Shown: positions 25,549 to 34,452, counted from the stretch's first letter. The stretch: 64,000 bases of DNA from an uncultured Lachnospiraceae bacterium (GCA_910577735.1 CAJTOO010000011.1:62124-126123), one strand, 5' to 3'. Notes: generated from the sequence alone by a model not told the origin. Translations and numbers: made by a program.

Positions 25549-26862
25549 CTATGATGCTTCCGTTACGATCCCTTTGATGAGAGCATTCTTTTGTACCTTT
25601 TCTTCCGTAATGTGATAGGCGTTCAGGAATCGTTCCCTGGCCATATCCAGCTTCTTACGGTCATTGGCATAAATCGTGGCCAATGACTCCCCAAAAGCTA
25701 CGGCATCTCCCGTTTTCCTGTGCAGAACAAGCCCCACTGACAGATCGATGGCACTGTCCTTGGTCTCTCTGCCGCCACCTAGTATCAAGGAACAGATGCC
25801 AATTTCCTGACAGTCTATCTTCCCGATAAATCCATCTTTGGGCGCTGGAATCTCTTCCACAATGGATGCCTTTGGCAAAAGGTCGGGATTTAGCACCGCC
25901 GCTGGATTTCCGCCCTGCGCCTGTACAAACATTTCCAGCTTCTTAAGGGCACTGCCATCCGCAATAACTGCAGCAAGCATCTTTCTGGCTTCCTTCTCAT
26001 CTTCTGCCTGACCGCCTGCGATCAGCATATAAGATCCCAGTGTCATACAAAGTTCTGTAAAGTCTTCCGGTCCCTCCCCTTTCAGAGTGGCTATGGCTTC
26101 CTGCACCTCCAGTGCATTGCCCACCGCACAGCCAAGAGGCTGATCCATATCCGACACCACGGCAATCGTCTTTCTGCCCGCTCTGTTACCGATGGTGACC
26201 ATTTCCCTTGCCAGTGCAAAGGCATCCTCTTCTTCCTGCATAAAGGCCCCGCTGCCGGTCTTCACATCCAGCACAATGGCATCTGCCCCGGAAGCTAATT
26301 TCTTACTCATAATGGAGCTGGCAATCAGTGACATATTATCTACTGTGGCCGTTACATCGCGCAACGCATATAGCTTCTTATCCGCAGGTGCGATATCCAG
26401 CGTCTGCCCCATAATGGCTATGCCGATCTCATTGACCTGGCGTTTAAACTGTTCTGCTGTAATGCCTGTGGAAAATCCCTCAAAGCTTTCCAGCTTATCT
26501 ATGGTTCCGCCAGTATGTCCCAGTCCCCTGCCGCTCATCTTGGCGATATTCACCCCACAGGCAGCCACCATAGGCGTCAGGGCGATAGACGTCTTGTCAC
26601 CCACTCCGCCTGTGGAATGTTTGTCTACTTTCACACCCTCAATGCCATCAAGATCCATCATATCACCGCTTTGTGCCATAGCCATTGTGAGCGCCACGGT
26701 CTCTTTTTGCGTCATCCCCTTAAAATATATGGCCATCATCATGGCCGACATCTGATAATCCGGAATCCTGTCGGCAGTATACGCAGCAATCATGTAGCTG
26801 ATCTCTTCCTCTGTCAAGGTACCGCCATTTCTCTTTTTCATGATAAGGTCATACATTCTCAT
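25549..26862 (-). CDS. pdp: Pyrimidine-nucleoside (thymidine) phosphorylase
   Basis: A 437-residue enzyme that splits pyrimidine nucleosides with phosphate, giving free base and (deoxy)ribose 1-phosphate. Landmarks are MYDLIMKKRNGGTLTEEEI, VDKHSTGGVGDKTSIALTP at the phosphate site, and the signature SGRGLGHTGGTIDKLES. The start 26862 (MRMYDLI) has GAGGA five bases upstream and is preferred over the ATG at 26874. Usually found with deoxyribose salvage genes; here it stands between yqfC and rlmH, so operon membership is unclear. Confidence 0.93.
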   Translation of the reverse strand: MRMYDLIMKKRNGGTLTEEEISYMIAAYTADRIPDYQMSAMMMAIYFKGMTQKETVALTMAMAQSGDMMDLDGIEGVKVDKHSTGGVGDKTSIALTPMVAACGVNIAKMSGRGLGHTGGTIDKLESFEGFSTGITAEQFKRQVNEIGIAIMGQTLDIAPADKKLYALRDVTATVDNMSLIASSIMSKKLASGADAIVLDVKTGSGAFMQEEEDAFALAREMVTIGNRAGRKTIAVVSDMDQPLGCAVGNALEVQEAIATLKGEGPEDFTELCMTLGSYMLIAGGQAEDEKEARKMLAAVIADGSALKKLEMFVQAQGGNPAAVLNPDLLPKASIVEEIPAPKDGFIGKIDCQEIGICSLILGGGRETKDSAIDLSVGLVLHRKTGDAVAFGESLATIYANDRKKLDMARERFLNAYHITEEKVQKNALIKGIVTEAS

Positions 26863-26919
26863 ATTCGTCCTCATTTCTGCACTGCTTTCTGCGCATAAAC
26901 ATTATTCTGGGCTCCTGCC

Positions 26920-27399
26920 TCATTTATGATATGGTTCTTTGTGAATGATCCGGTAAGCCCGGTAAATCTGCTCCAACAAAACAACCCGCATCAACTGGTG
27001 CGGGAATGTCATTTTAGAAAAGCTGACCGCCAAGTCAGCCTTCTTACATACCTCTTCATGGAGACCAAGCGAACCGCCGATCACGAACTGTATATGACTC
27101 ATGCCGGCAGTCTGCCGCTTTTCTATGATATGCGCAAACGCTTCCGAATCATACATTTTGCCTGCAATCTCCAACGTCACAATACAGGCATCCTCTCTAA
27201 GAAGCTTTATAATCCGTTCCGCTTCCTTCCTGCGAATCAGATCTTCTTCTGCCTCCGATGCCTTATCAGGCGTCCTCTCATCATCCACCTGTAAAATTTC
27301 CAACTTACAATACCGGCCAAGCCTTTTTTCATATTCGGCCACCGCGTCCCGGTAAAATTTTTCTTTCAGCCTGCCAACTGTAATCACTGTAATCTTCAT
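26920..27399 (-). CDS. rlmH: 23S rRNA pseudouridine-1915 N3-methyltransferase
   Basis: A 159-residue SPOUT methyltransferase. MKITVITVGRLKEKFYRDAVAEYEKRL opens the protein, and the knotted SAM site is in FVIGGSLGLHEEV (about 106-118). It ends FPHQLMRVVLLEQIYRAYRIIHKEPYHK, where the terminal YHK is a hallmark of RlmH. It modifies the dimeric ribosome's 23S rRNA helix 69. The start overlaps the stop of the zinc-ribbon protein gene by four bases (ATGA), so translation is coupled. Confidence 0.97.
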   Translation of the reverse strand: MKITVITVGRLKEKFYRDAVAEYEKRLGRYCKLEILQVDDERTPDKASEAEEDLIRRKEAERIIKLLREDACIVTLEIAGKMYDSEAFAHIIEKRQTAGMSHIQFVIGGSLGLHEEVCKKADLAVSFSKMTFPHQLMRVVLLEQIYRAYRIIHKEPYHK

Positions 27400-28229
27400 G
27401 TATTCTCAAACAATTCCTGATAATATTCATCCACAAAATGTTCCACAAACGCTTCATCCAGATTCATGAATTTATCATTGATCAATTCTTTCATTCTCTC
27501 AGCCCGTATAAAATATTTCTGCTCTTCGGCGACCTCTTCTCCCTGAAACAGTTCCGCATCCAATGCTTCGGCATTTAAATTCTCTTCACACCATCTGGTC
27601 ATCTCTGCAAGCAGGGAATTTTCGGTCTTGGCCTTGACAAACAGGACTTTGGAATTTCGCATGGACAAAACGCCAAAGACTATGAACAGAATGAACATGG
27701 CCCCCATAATGCCGCACACCAGATACTTGTTGATTCCTGCATTGCGGTAAAAGGGAATCACGTTAAAGAAAACCAAAAGCACTGCCGCAAATCCCATACC
27801 GCCCACCACAAGCAGCGTGTACGCCGAAGACCTGTTATCCTCTGCCCTGGCGGCGCTGTTCTGATAATAGTGATAAGATTGCGGTTGCTTCTCCTCATTG
27901 TCCTGAGCGGATTCCTGGGTTGTCTCTTCTACCTGCGCAGAAGCTTCTCCCGCCAGAAAGACCTGTGCTGCCTTGACGGCATTCTTCCTGTCACAATCCC
28001 GCACAGAAAGCCGGTATATATGCTCTTCTTCATCCTGTGTAAGCTTCGTTTCTATTCCTGCGTTTCCATAATTGAGAAACTCCTGCAGCCGTATCATCTT
28101 CTCCTGTTCCCCAAAGATAAAAGGCTGATATACCTCTTCTTCCAGACTTTCCACAAGTGCTGCTTTACACTCCGCACAAAATTCGATTCCTTCCCGATAC
28201 TCATTCTTACACACCGGACACCAGGGCAT
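27396..28229 (-). CDS. Zinc-ribbon membrane protein of unknown function
   Basis: A 277-residue protein starting MPWCPVCKNEYREGIEFCAEC, a four-cysteine zinc ribbon (CxxC...CxxC) within the first 21 residues. A soluble acidic stretch follows, then two transmembrane helices at about 137-160 and 168-190 and a C-terminal cytoplasmic-looking domain rich in Glu. I do not recognise a named family beyond the zinc-ribbon and two-helix layout. AAGGAGG lies eight bases before the start. It is coupled to rlmH through an ATGA overlap. Confidence 0.8.
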   Translation of the reverse strand: MPWCPVCKNEYREGIEFCAECKAALVESLEEEVYQPFIFGEQEKMIRLQEFLNYGNAGIETKLTQDEEEHIYRLSVRDCDRKNAVKAAQVFLAGEASAQVEETTQESAQDNEEKQPQSYHYYQNSAARAEDNRSSAYTLLVVGGMGFAAVLLVFFNVIPFYRNAGINKYLVCGIMGAMFILFIVFGVLSMRNSKVLFVKAKTENSLLAEMTRWCEENLNAEALDAELFQGEEVAEEQKYFIRAERMKELINDKFMNLDEAFVEHFVDEYYQELFENT

Positions 28230-28292
28230 GACCGCACCCTCCTTATCTCAGAAATTCAGAAAACTTGTCCAAAAAATCAACTGCACGGTTCT

Positions 28293-28321
28293 ATTTTATA
28301 ATCATTTTGTACGAAATGCAA
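28293..28321 (-). promoter_or_regulatory. Weak candidate promoter of the zinc-ribbon/rlmH operon
   Basis: TTGCAT, a 17 bp spacer and TAAAAT lie on the minus strand 64 bp before the zinc-ribbon gene. The -10 is good and the -35 poor. Confidence 0.3.
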
Positions 28322-28332
28322 CCTTATCTGCC

Positions 28333-29502
28333 TTATTTTAACAATTCTCTTATGCCCTGATTCTTATTTTCGGACTTATCAATGTCCATACAAAGAGATG
28401 TATCATCCCTGTTCTGCCACACGGAGCACTCTCCGATGGCACTCATATCCCGCCACAGGGTAAAGACTCCATTGTCACAGACGCCGTTCCACTCTTCCAC
28501 ATTGCCTACATAATCAACCGTATTGGCATACATGTCGCCGTCATAAAGTCCATCCGTAAAATTCCCCACCACATTCTGCAGGATTCTGGTATGTCCCTCT
28601 AATTTAGAAATATCCACTTCATAGTGTTCTGCACCGTCGCCGTTAGGAAGATCATTTTCCCAATGACCGCTGTAACTGTGCGCCATATACTTGCCCATGG
28701 CGTTTGTCTTGTTCCGCATACCGATATAGAATCGGAACCAGTTGCCCTGGCCGCTTCTGACCCCATGGCTCCATTCTCCATAGTAGTAACTGTTCTGTTC
28801 ATAAATCGCCAGCCCTTTGCCGTTGGGCCTGCCGTTACCGTCCACATCTCCCTGATAATAGAACTTCCCTGTTCCCTCCAGTTCTTTGGACAATTTGACA
28901 TAACGTTTCAGGTGGGCCAGATCCCAGATAGCATCCTGCTTGTTGTCTGCAAAATAAGGCAACGCCTCATTTAAAATAAATTCTTTGGTATATGCCTCAT
29001 CGTTCTCATCCTCAACATCGACTACAACAGCCGTCTTATCACTGTCTGCCGCTTCCGGCTTTTCAGTCGTTTCCGGCTCTTCTTCCTCTTCCGTTTCTTC
29101 TTTCGGCTCCTCTTTAACCGTCTCCTGTGCCGAGGGCTTCACAACGACAGCCTCCGAATTCTTATCTTCTGCCTCTTCTTTTTCTTTCTCTTTCTGCTCC
29201 TTTGCGTAGTCTGTAATATTCTGCTGTAGATTTGTGTCCGCGTCAGCCGGTATGGAATCTTTGCGGGAAGGCATGAACACCAGCAGAACAATAATGCAGA
29301 GCAATAGCACCACAATGATTCCCATAAGGACTGTTGTCATATAAGGTTTGCGCAATAATCCCTGCAGGCCGCCGGCTTCTTCTTCCTCATCCTCTTCTTC
29401 CGGTTCATTGAAATCCAGTACTTCCAGGTCCTCTTCTTTTGATAACCGCTGATACTGCTCCACTTGCTCATCTTTCCTGTTTTTTCTTTCCATCAGATTC
29501 AT
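28333..29502 (-). CDS. MORN-repeat membrane protein of unknown function
   Basis: A 389-residue protein. Residues 1-52 are cytoplasmic and very acidic (DFNEPEEEDEEEEAGG). One transmembrane segment lies at about 54-75. A Glu/Lys/Pro/Thr-rich stalk runs to about 165. The distal domain holds MORN-type motifs such as YYYGEWSHGVRSGQGNW and YSGHWENDLPNGDGAEHY. MORN repeats usually mediate membrane or protein contact. Orientation with the MORN domain outside is inferred from the positive-inside rule (RKP before, SRK after the helix are both basic, so this is uncertain). GGGAG precedes the start. It has its own transcript after the nfnB terminator. Confidence 0.75.
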   Translation of the reverse strand: MNLMERKNRKDEQVEQYQRLSKEEDLEVLDFNEPEEEDEEEEAGGLQGLLRKPYMTTVLMGIIVVLLLCIIVLLVFMPSRKDSIPADADTNLQQNITDYAKEQKEKEKEEAEDKNSEAVVVKPSAQETVKEEPKEETEEEEEPETTEKPEAADSDKTAVVVDVEDENDEAYTKEFILNEALPYFADNKQDAIWDLAHLKRYVKLSKELEGTGKFYYQGDVDGNGRPNGKGLAIYEQNSYYYGEWSHGVRSGQGNWFRFYIGMRNKTNAMGKYMAHSYSGHWENDLPNGDGAEHYEVDISKLEGHTRILQNVVGNFTDGLYDGDMYANTVDYVGNVEEWNGVCDNGVFTLWRDMSAIGECSVWQNRDDTSLCMDIDKSENKNQGIRELLK

Positions 29503-29514
29503 ACCAATCTCCCT

Positions 29515-29563
29515 GATTCCGCTTTGGGGAATCTCAACCTTTTAAGACAAGCCTGCTTGTCTT
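29515..29563 (-). repeat. Two leader hairpins upstream of the MORN-protein gene
   Basis: GATTCC (29515-29520) pairs with GGAATC (29528-29533), ending two bases before the GGGAG ribosome site. AAGACAAG (29544-29551) pairs with CTTGTCTT (29556-29563) around four bases. Neither has a following U-run on the minus strand, so they look like message-leader structure rather than terminators. Confidence 0.5.
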
Positions 29564-29642
29564 ATACTATTTTATCGGACAATCCTTAAAGATGGCCCAT
29601 ATAAATTATTAAGAATTTCTTAGTTATCCTCTTATCTTCCCA

Positions 29643-29674
29643 AAAAGAAGCCTGCCGCCAGATTGGCGGCAGAC
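29643..29674 (-). terminator. Terminator of the nfnAB operon
   Basis: CTGCCGCC and GGCGGCAG pair over 8 GC-rich bp around a five-base loop. On the minus strand the stem is followed by TTCTTTTTGGG. It lies 31 bp beyond the nfnB stop. Confidence 0.85.
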
Positions 29675-29704
29675 AGACTATCCATTCATGATTATCCTTT
29701 GATA

Positions 29705-31096
29705 TTATTTCCCGGAAAGATATGCATCAATACCTTTCGCTGCCGCTTTACCGGCTCCCATAGCGAGAATAACTGTGGCTGCACCGGTCACTGCATCGCC
29801 GCCGGCATAGACACCCTCTTTGGTGGTCTTACCAAAGTCTTCCTCGGCCACGATACACTTGTGCTTATTCACCTCAAGGCCCTCTGTGGTGGAAGAAATA
29901 AGCGGATTCGGAGAGGTTCCCAAGGACATGATAACCGTATCCACTTCCATCACAAAATCAGAACCTTTGATTTCCACCGGACGGCGTCTGCCGGAAGCAT
30001 CTGGCTCACCCAACTCCATCCGTACACACTTCATACCGCAAACCCAACCGTTTTCGTCCTCCAGAATCTCTGTGGGATTGGTGAGAAGATCAAAGATGAT
30101 TCCCTCTTCTTTCGCATGATGTACCTCTTCCACACGGGCAGGAAGTTCTTCCTCACTTCTGCGGTATACAATATGCACCTCCGCTCCCAGACGAAGTGCC
30201 GTTCTGGCAGCATCCATGGCCACATTACCGCCACCCACCACGGCTACCTTCTTTCCGTGCATGATAGGCGTGTTGGAGGTCTCATCAAAAGCTTTCATCA
30301 GATTGCTCCTGGTCAGATACTCATTGGCGGAGAAAACGCCAAGCGCCTGCTCTCCCGGAATGCCCATAAATTTCGGAAGTCCTGCACCGGAACCAATGAA
30401 TACGGCATCAAATCCTTCTTCTGTCATAAGTTCGTCAATGGTGACAGATTTCCCTACCACCACATTTGTCTCAATCTTAACGCCCAGAGATCTCACATTC
30501 GCAATCTCCTTAGCCACCACATCCTGTTTCGGAAGACGGAACTCAGGGATACCATACACAAGCACGCCGCCCGGCTCATGGAGCGCCTCAAAAATAGTTA
30601 CCTCATAGCCCATTTTAGCAAGGTCACCCGCACAGGTAAGACCTGCCGGACCAGAACCGATTACGGCTACTTTCCTGTTCTTATTCTCTTTCGCACCTTC
30701 CGGTTTGATCTGATTCTCTCTGGCCCAGTCAGCCACAAAGCGCTCCAGTTTACCGATAGAAACAGGCTCGCCTTTGATGCCGCGGATACACTTGCCTTCA
30801 CACTGACTTTCCTGTGGGCACACACGTCCGCAGACTGCCGGAAGAGCTGACGCTTCGCTGATAATCTGATAAGCGGCAGCGATATCTCCCTCTTTCACTT
30901 TCTCAATAAATCCCGGAATGTTGATGGCTACCGGACACCCCTTGATACACTGGGCATTCTTACAGTTGATACAGCGGGTTGCCTCGCACATTGCCTCTTC
31001 TTTATCATAACCCAGGCACACTTCCTCAAAATTCGCAGCACGTACCTTTGCATCCTGTTCCCGGACAGGTACTTTCTTTAACACATCTGTTGTCAT
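29705..31096 (-). CDS. nfnB: NfnB, large subunit of NADH-dependent reduced ferredoxin:NADP+ oxidoreductase
   Basis: A 463-residue flavoprotein related to the small subunit of glutamate synthase. Two iron-sulphur binding clusters are visible: CINCKNAQCIKGCPV (about 42-56) and CGRVCPQESQCEGKC (about 89-103). The FAD site is VIGSGPAGLTCAGDLA, and the NAD(P) site is VVGGGNVAMDAARTALRLG. No glutamate synthase large subunit is nearby, and the partner is an NfnA homologue, so the electron-bifurcating transhydrogenase NfnAB is the better call. It oxidises NADPH to reduce NAD+ and ferredoxin, or the reverse. A full GGAGGTGAT ribosome site lies inside the end of nfnA, and the genes overlap by ATGA. Confidence 0.92.
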   Translation of the reverse strand: MTTDVLKKVPVREQDAKVRAANFEEVCLGYDKEEAMCEATRCINCKNAQCIKGCPVAINIPGFIEKVKEGDIAAAYQIISEASALPAVCGRVCPQESQCEGKCIRGIKGEPVSIGKLERFVADWARENQIKPEGAKENKNRKVAVIGSGPAGLTCAGDLAKMGYEVTIFEALHEPGGVLVYGIPEFRLPKQDVVAKEIANVRSLGVKIETNVVVGKSVTIDELMTEEGFDAVFIGSGAGLPKFMGIPGEQALGVFSANEYLTRSNLMKAFDETSNTPIMHGKKVAVVGGGNVAMDAARTALRLGAEVHIVYRRSEEELPARVEEVHHAKEEGIIFDLLTNPTEILEDENGWVCGMKCVRMELGEPDASGRRRPVEIKGSDFVMEVDTVIMSLGTSPNPLISSTTEGLEVNKHKCIVAEEDFGKTTKEGVYAGGDAVTGAATVILAMGAGKAAAKGIDAYLSGK

Positions 31097-31986
31097 GATT
31101 CATCACCTCCGCAGTTACCGCATCCACCATGATGGGTATTTCCCTCCTGGGCCTTCAAAAATGCTCTGCCTTCGCGTGTTTTATACATCTGCTGACGCTT
31201 CATCGCCTGATCAAAATCCACTTTATGTCCATCAAACTCCGGCCCGTCCACGCAGGCAAACTTCACTTCCCCGTCCACTGTCAGACGGCAGGCACCGCAC
31301 ATACCTGTTCCATCCACCATAATAGGATTCATGCTGACAACGGTAGGCAACTCATACTTTTTCGTTGTCAGGCAGACGAACTTCATCATGATCATGGGAC
31401 CTATCGCCACACATACATCATATTGTTTTCCTTCCTGCCCGATCAGATCCTCGATCACTTTGGTCACCATACCGCTCCTGCCATAAGAGCCATCGTCTGT
31501 GGTGATATAGAGATTCCCGGCTACAGCCCCCATCTCTTTTTCCATGATGAGCAGGTCTTTGGTCTTTGCCCCTACAATGACATCCGCCTCAATCCCTCTC
31601 TCATGCAGCCATTTTACCTGCGGATAGACCGGCGCCGTACCAAGTCCGCCAGCCACGAAGAGGATCCTTTTCTTTTTCAGGCTTTCCATATCTTCACTTA
31701 CAAACTCAGAGGCACAGCCAAGAGGCCCCACAAAATCGTGAAAACTGTCCCCTGTCTGTAAATGCCGCATCATCTCGGTAGCCGCACCAACTACCTGAAA
31801 TACAATGGTGACAGTCCCTTTGTCTGTGTCATAATCACAAATCGTCAACGGAATGCGCTCTCCGTCTTCATCCATCCTGACAATAACAAACTGTCCCGGC
31901 TGACAGGACTTGGCCACACGGGGCGCTTCCACGTCCATGAGGTAGATGTTCGTCGTCAGTTCTTCTGCTTTTATGATCTTATACAT
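31093..31986 (-). CDS. nfnA: NfnA, small subunit of NADH-dependent reduced ferredoxin:NADP+ oxidoreductase
   Basis: A 297-residue FAD/NAD(P)-binding protein of the ferredoxin-NADP reductase fold. RIPLTICDYD is the flavin site, and FVAGGLGTAPVYPQVKWL the NAD site. The 2Fe-2S centre is in VDGTGMCGACRL and FACVDGPEFDG. In the Thermotoga enzyme this cluster has one aspartate and three cysteine ligands, and the D-G-T-G-M-C-G-A-C pattern is compatible. A short Cys/Gly-rich tail ends the protein. Sulfide dehydrogenase and dihydroorotate dehydrogenase electron-transfer subunits are similar, but the coupled nfnB decides the call. Its promoter is at 32054-32082. Confidence 0.92.
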   Translation of the reverse strand: MYKIIKAEELTTNIYLMDVEAPRVAKSCQPGQFVIVRMDEDGERIPLTICDYDTDKGTVTIVFQVVGAATEMMRHLQTGDSFHDFVGPLGCASEFVSEDMESLKKKRILFVAGGLGTAPVYPQVKWLHERGIEADVIVGAKTKDLLIMEKEMGAVAGNLYITTDDGSYGRSGMVTKVIEDLIGQEGKQYDVCVAIGPMIMMKFVCLTTKKYELPTVVSMNPIMVDGTGMCGACRLTVDGEVKFACVDGPEFDGHKVDFDQAMKRQQMYKTREGRAFLKAQEGNTHHGGCGNCGGDES

Positions 31987-32053
31987 CTTACTTATCCTCC
32001 CTGATCGATTTCCTCTGCATTGTTACATAGTCTTTTAAATCAGTCCGTAGATT

Positions 32054-32082
32054 ATCATATAGGAACTTTCGACCTTTTGCAA
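32054..32082 (-). promoter_or_regulatory. Sigma-A promoter of nfnAB
   Basis: TTGCAA (32077-32082), a 17 bp spacer and TATGAT (32054-32059) on the minus strand, 67 bp before nfnA. The -35 box begins six bases past the stop of the upstream gene. Confidence 0.6.
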
Positions 32083-32087
32083 CAGTT

Positions 32088-33536
32088 TTATATGGGATTT
32101 GCCACAAAGTTTCCTTTGGTATCATAACTGAGCTGGGCCGCCTCTCCCGTGTAAACCTGTACCAGGAACACTTTATCCGTGCGGCTTAATAATCCTGTAC
32201 CGTCGTCATAATATTCATAGACTGTATAATAATCTTCCCCGCCAACGAGCAGCACGGAACTGAATTGATAACTCAGTGTTCCGCTCTGCCGTTTGTTATG
32301 CCCAGCTGCATCTTCCAGGTATTCTGTTTCCACAAGTCTTATCACCAGATTGTTGACTGCCTGACTTGTAGAGACAGCCCCCCGAAGCCTTAATGTGTAG
32401 GTACGCAGGGTTACTTCACTGGAAATGCCCTCTTCACTGATATTGACGAACTTAAAGAGCGTCGTCCCAAGCGGCATCGGAATCGGGCCCGTATAAGGAA
32501 CGCTGTCCGACGTAGGTTCCGACTCATCTGTGGTGTAATAGACTTTACACCCCTCTGTCTCTTCCACCGCAATCATCATGGCATGTGAATATTCTCCACT
32601 GTATAGCTCCACTTCCGGTGCGGTGGGAACGGCAAGATTAATAATATACGTCTTTGTCACAACCTCACTCTCGATGCCATAGTCATTTACAAAAAAGGCG
32701 CTGATCGTATATTCCCCGGTCTCCAGGAAGATGGGCGCTGTGTAAATCTGACTGTTTTTATCTGGTTTTGAGCCGTCCGTGGTATAGTAAATTGTTCCAG
32801 CTGTGTTGGAACTTAATTTTAGCGGAATCACCTCCGCATAACTGCCTTCCACATAACTGAATTCCGGTTCCATGGCCAGATAACTTTGGAACATGGTCAC
32901 AATCCGCTCATCCGGGCAGCTGCGCAAAAGTTCATTGATTTTATCATACTGTTTCATGTTTGCGTAGATTGTAACCATCTTATCATAGGCTTCCTCCACG
33001 TCCTCACTGGCGTACCTTTCGTCCCCGATTATCCGCATTAACGCAGACAGCGCAGCATCATTATCTGCCTGCAGATAGTAATAATCCGCTTCCAGGAAAA
33101 GAATCTCCGCCACTTCCGGATGCTTCCTATAGGCTTCCTCCAGACAGTCCACAGCTTCCCTGTAAGCCCCCCTGTCAGCATAGGTCCTGGCCTTATTCAG
33201 CTGAAAGTCGATTGTCTGCACGTGATACGAGTAAAGGCCATAAGAGATAAAGGCAATCACGAACAACAATACAAGAACCAGAGTTATCCATATCTTTTTA
33301 ACCCCGCTTCCGGCCATATCTTCTGACTCTGTAAAGAGTTCTGTTTGTGTTTGGTCCACCGCCGGCACTTCTTCTGTGTCTTTTCCCTCCTGCATAGATG
33401 CCAGCGTGGATAACGTCTCTGTTATACTGTTTTCTATCTCAGGCTCAAAATCCGGAACAATACGAATCTCTTCCCCGCACTTTTCACAAATCAGATAACC
33501 CTCTTTTAATTCATTTCCGCAATGGGGGCACTTCAT
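32088..33536 (-). CDS. Zinc-ribbon, single-TM protein with TPR-like and two chitobiase C-terminal-type domains
   Basis: A 482-residue protein. It opens MKCPHCGNELKEGYLICEKCGEE, a CxxC...CxxC zinc ribbon. An acidic linker leads to one transmembrane helix at about 82-104. Next come TPR-like helices (ARTYADRGAYREAVDCLEEAYRKHP). Two beta domains then repeat the pattern IYYTTDGSKPDKNSQIYTAPI and VYYTTDESEPTSDSVPYTGPI, matching the chitobiase/beta-hexosaminidase C-terminal domain. Those are beta-sandwich domains often found at the cell surface. No hydrolase domain is present. A role in cell-envelope sensing or binding is inference. It lies 30 bp after folD. Confidence 0.82.
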   Translation of the reverse strand: MKCPHCGNELKEGYLICEKCGEEIRIVPDFEPEIENSITETLSTLASMQEGKDTEEVPAVDQTQTELFTESEDMAGSGVKKIWITLVLVLLFVIAFISYGLYSYHVQTIDFQLNKARTYADRGAYREAVDCLEEAYRKHPEVAEILFLEADYYYLQADNDAALSALMRIIGDERYASEDVEEAYDKMVTIYANMKQYDKINELLRSCPDERIVTMFQSYLAMEPEFSYVEGSYAEVIPLKLSSNTAGTIYYTTDGSKPDKNSQIYTAPIFLETGEYTISAFFVNDYGIESEVVTKTYIINLAVPTAPEVELYSGEYSHAMMIAVEETEGCKVYYTTDESEPTSDSVPYTGPIPMPLGTTLFKFVNISEEGISSEVTLRTYTLRLRGAVSTSQAVNNLVIRLVETEYLEDAAGHNKRQSGTLSYQFSSVLLVGGEDYYTVYEYYDDGTGLLSRTDKVFLVQVYTGEAAQLSYDTKGNFVANPI

Positions 33537-33566
33537 AGGCCGTTCCCTCTTTCTACTTTATGGTCA

Positions 33567-34409
33567 TCACTGTAGTTCTATTGACCTGACACAATTATAC
33601 ATCAGCATAGCGATTGTCATGGGACCTACGCCCCCAGGAACCGGTGTGATTGCACTGCAGACAGGCATCACATCTTCATAATCAACATCGCCGCACAATT
33701 TGTTATTCTCATTGCGGTGAATACCCACATCTATCACCACTGCGCCTTCTTTTACATATTCTCTGGTAATCATCTTCGGTCTGCCGATTGCCACAATCAG
33801 GATATCAGCACGCCGTGTAACTTCTTTCAGATCCCGGGTCTTGGAATGTGTTACCGTCACCGTGCCGTTCTCCCGAAGAAGCAGGATTGCCATTGGTTTC
33901 CCAACAATATTGCTTCTTCCAATCACCACACATTCCTTCCCTGCAATCTCAATACCGGAACGTTTCAGAAGTTCAATGATTCCCGCCGGCGTACAGGATA
34001 CAAATCCTGGCTGCCCGATACACAGGGCCCCCACACTCTGGGGATGAAAGCCGTCCGCATCCTTCTTCGGGTCAATGGCCCGTATAACCGCATCCTCATC
34101 TATATGTCCCGGAAGAGGCAGCTGCACAAGGATGCCGTTTACCTCATGCTTTGCATTCAATTCCGCAATCAGGGAAAGTAATTCTTCCTGCGTAGTCTGC
34201 TCCGGCAGTTCATAAGAAAGGGAGTCGATACCCACATAGGCGCATGCCTTCTTTTTATTTCCTACATATACACTGGATGCCGGATCCGCACCGACCTGGA
34301 TTACGGCAAGACACACAGTGGTTCCCTGTGCTTTCCATTGTGCAACCTTTTCTTTTACCTCATCCTTAATCTGTGCTGAGATCAGTTTCCCGTCAATGAT
34401 CTGTGGCAT
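33567..34409 (-). CDS. folD: Bifunctional methylenetetrahydrofolate dehydrogenase / methenyltetrahydrofolate cyclohydrolase
   Basis: A 280-residue FolD. SSVYVGNKKKACAYVGI carries the catalytic Tyr and Lys, GILVQLPLPGHID is the substrate loop, and GRSNIVGKPMAILLL is the NADP-binding motif. It ends PVPGGVGPMTIAMLMYNC. It converts 5,10-methylene-THF through 5,10-methenyl-THF to 10-formyl-THF, working directly with Fhs, encoded 43 bp upstream. A near-perfect AAAGGAG site precedes the ATG. Together with MTHFS and the methyltransferase in the window it forms the one-carbon folate set of an anaerobe. Confidence 0.96.
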   Translation of the reverse strand: MPQIIDGKLISAQIKDEVKEKVAQWKAQGTTVCLAVIQVGADPASSVYVGNKKKACAYVGIDSLSYELPEQTTQEELLSLIAELNAKHEVNGILVQLPLPGHIDEDAVIRAIDPKKDADGFHPQSVGALCIGQPGFVSCTPAGIIELLKRSGIEIAGKECVVIGRSNIVGKPMAILLLRENGTVTVTHSKTRDLKEVTRRADILIVAIGRPKMITREYVKEGAVVIDVGIHRNENNKLCGDVDYEDVMPVCSAITPVPGGVGPMTIAMLMYNCVRSIELQ

Positions 34410-34452
34410 ATTATCAATCTCCTTTCTTTTGACCAGAAGGTAAGTTTATATC

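Noticed and set aside
29663..30850. A 395-codon open frame on the plus strand opposite nfnB
   Set aside because: It is the mirror of a well-recognised gene with complete motifs, lacks a ribosome site and codes for a His/Arg/Cys-rich sequence without known pattern.
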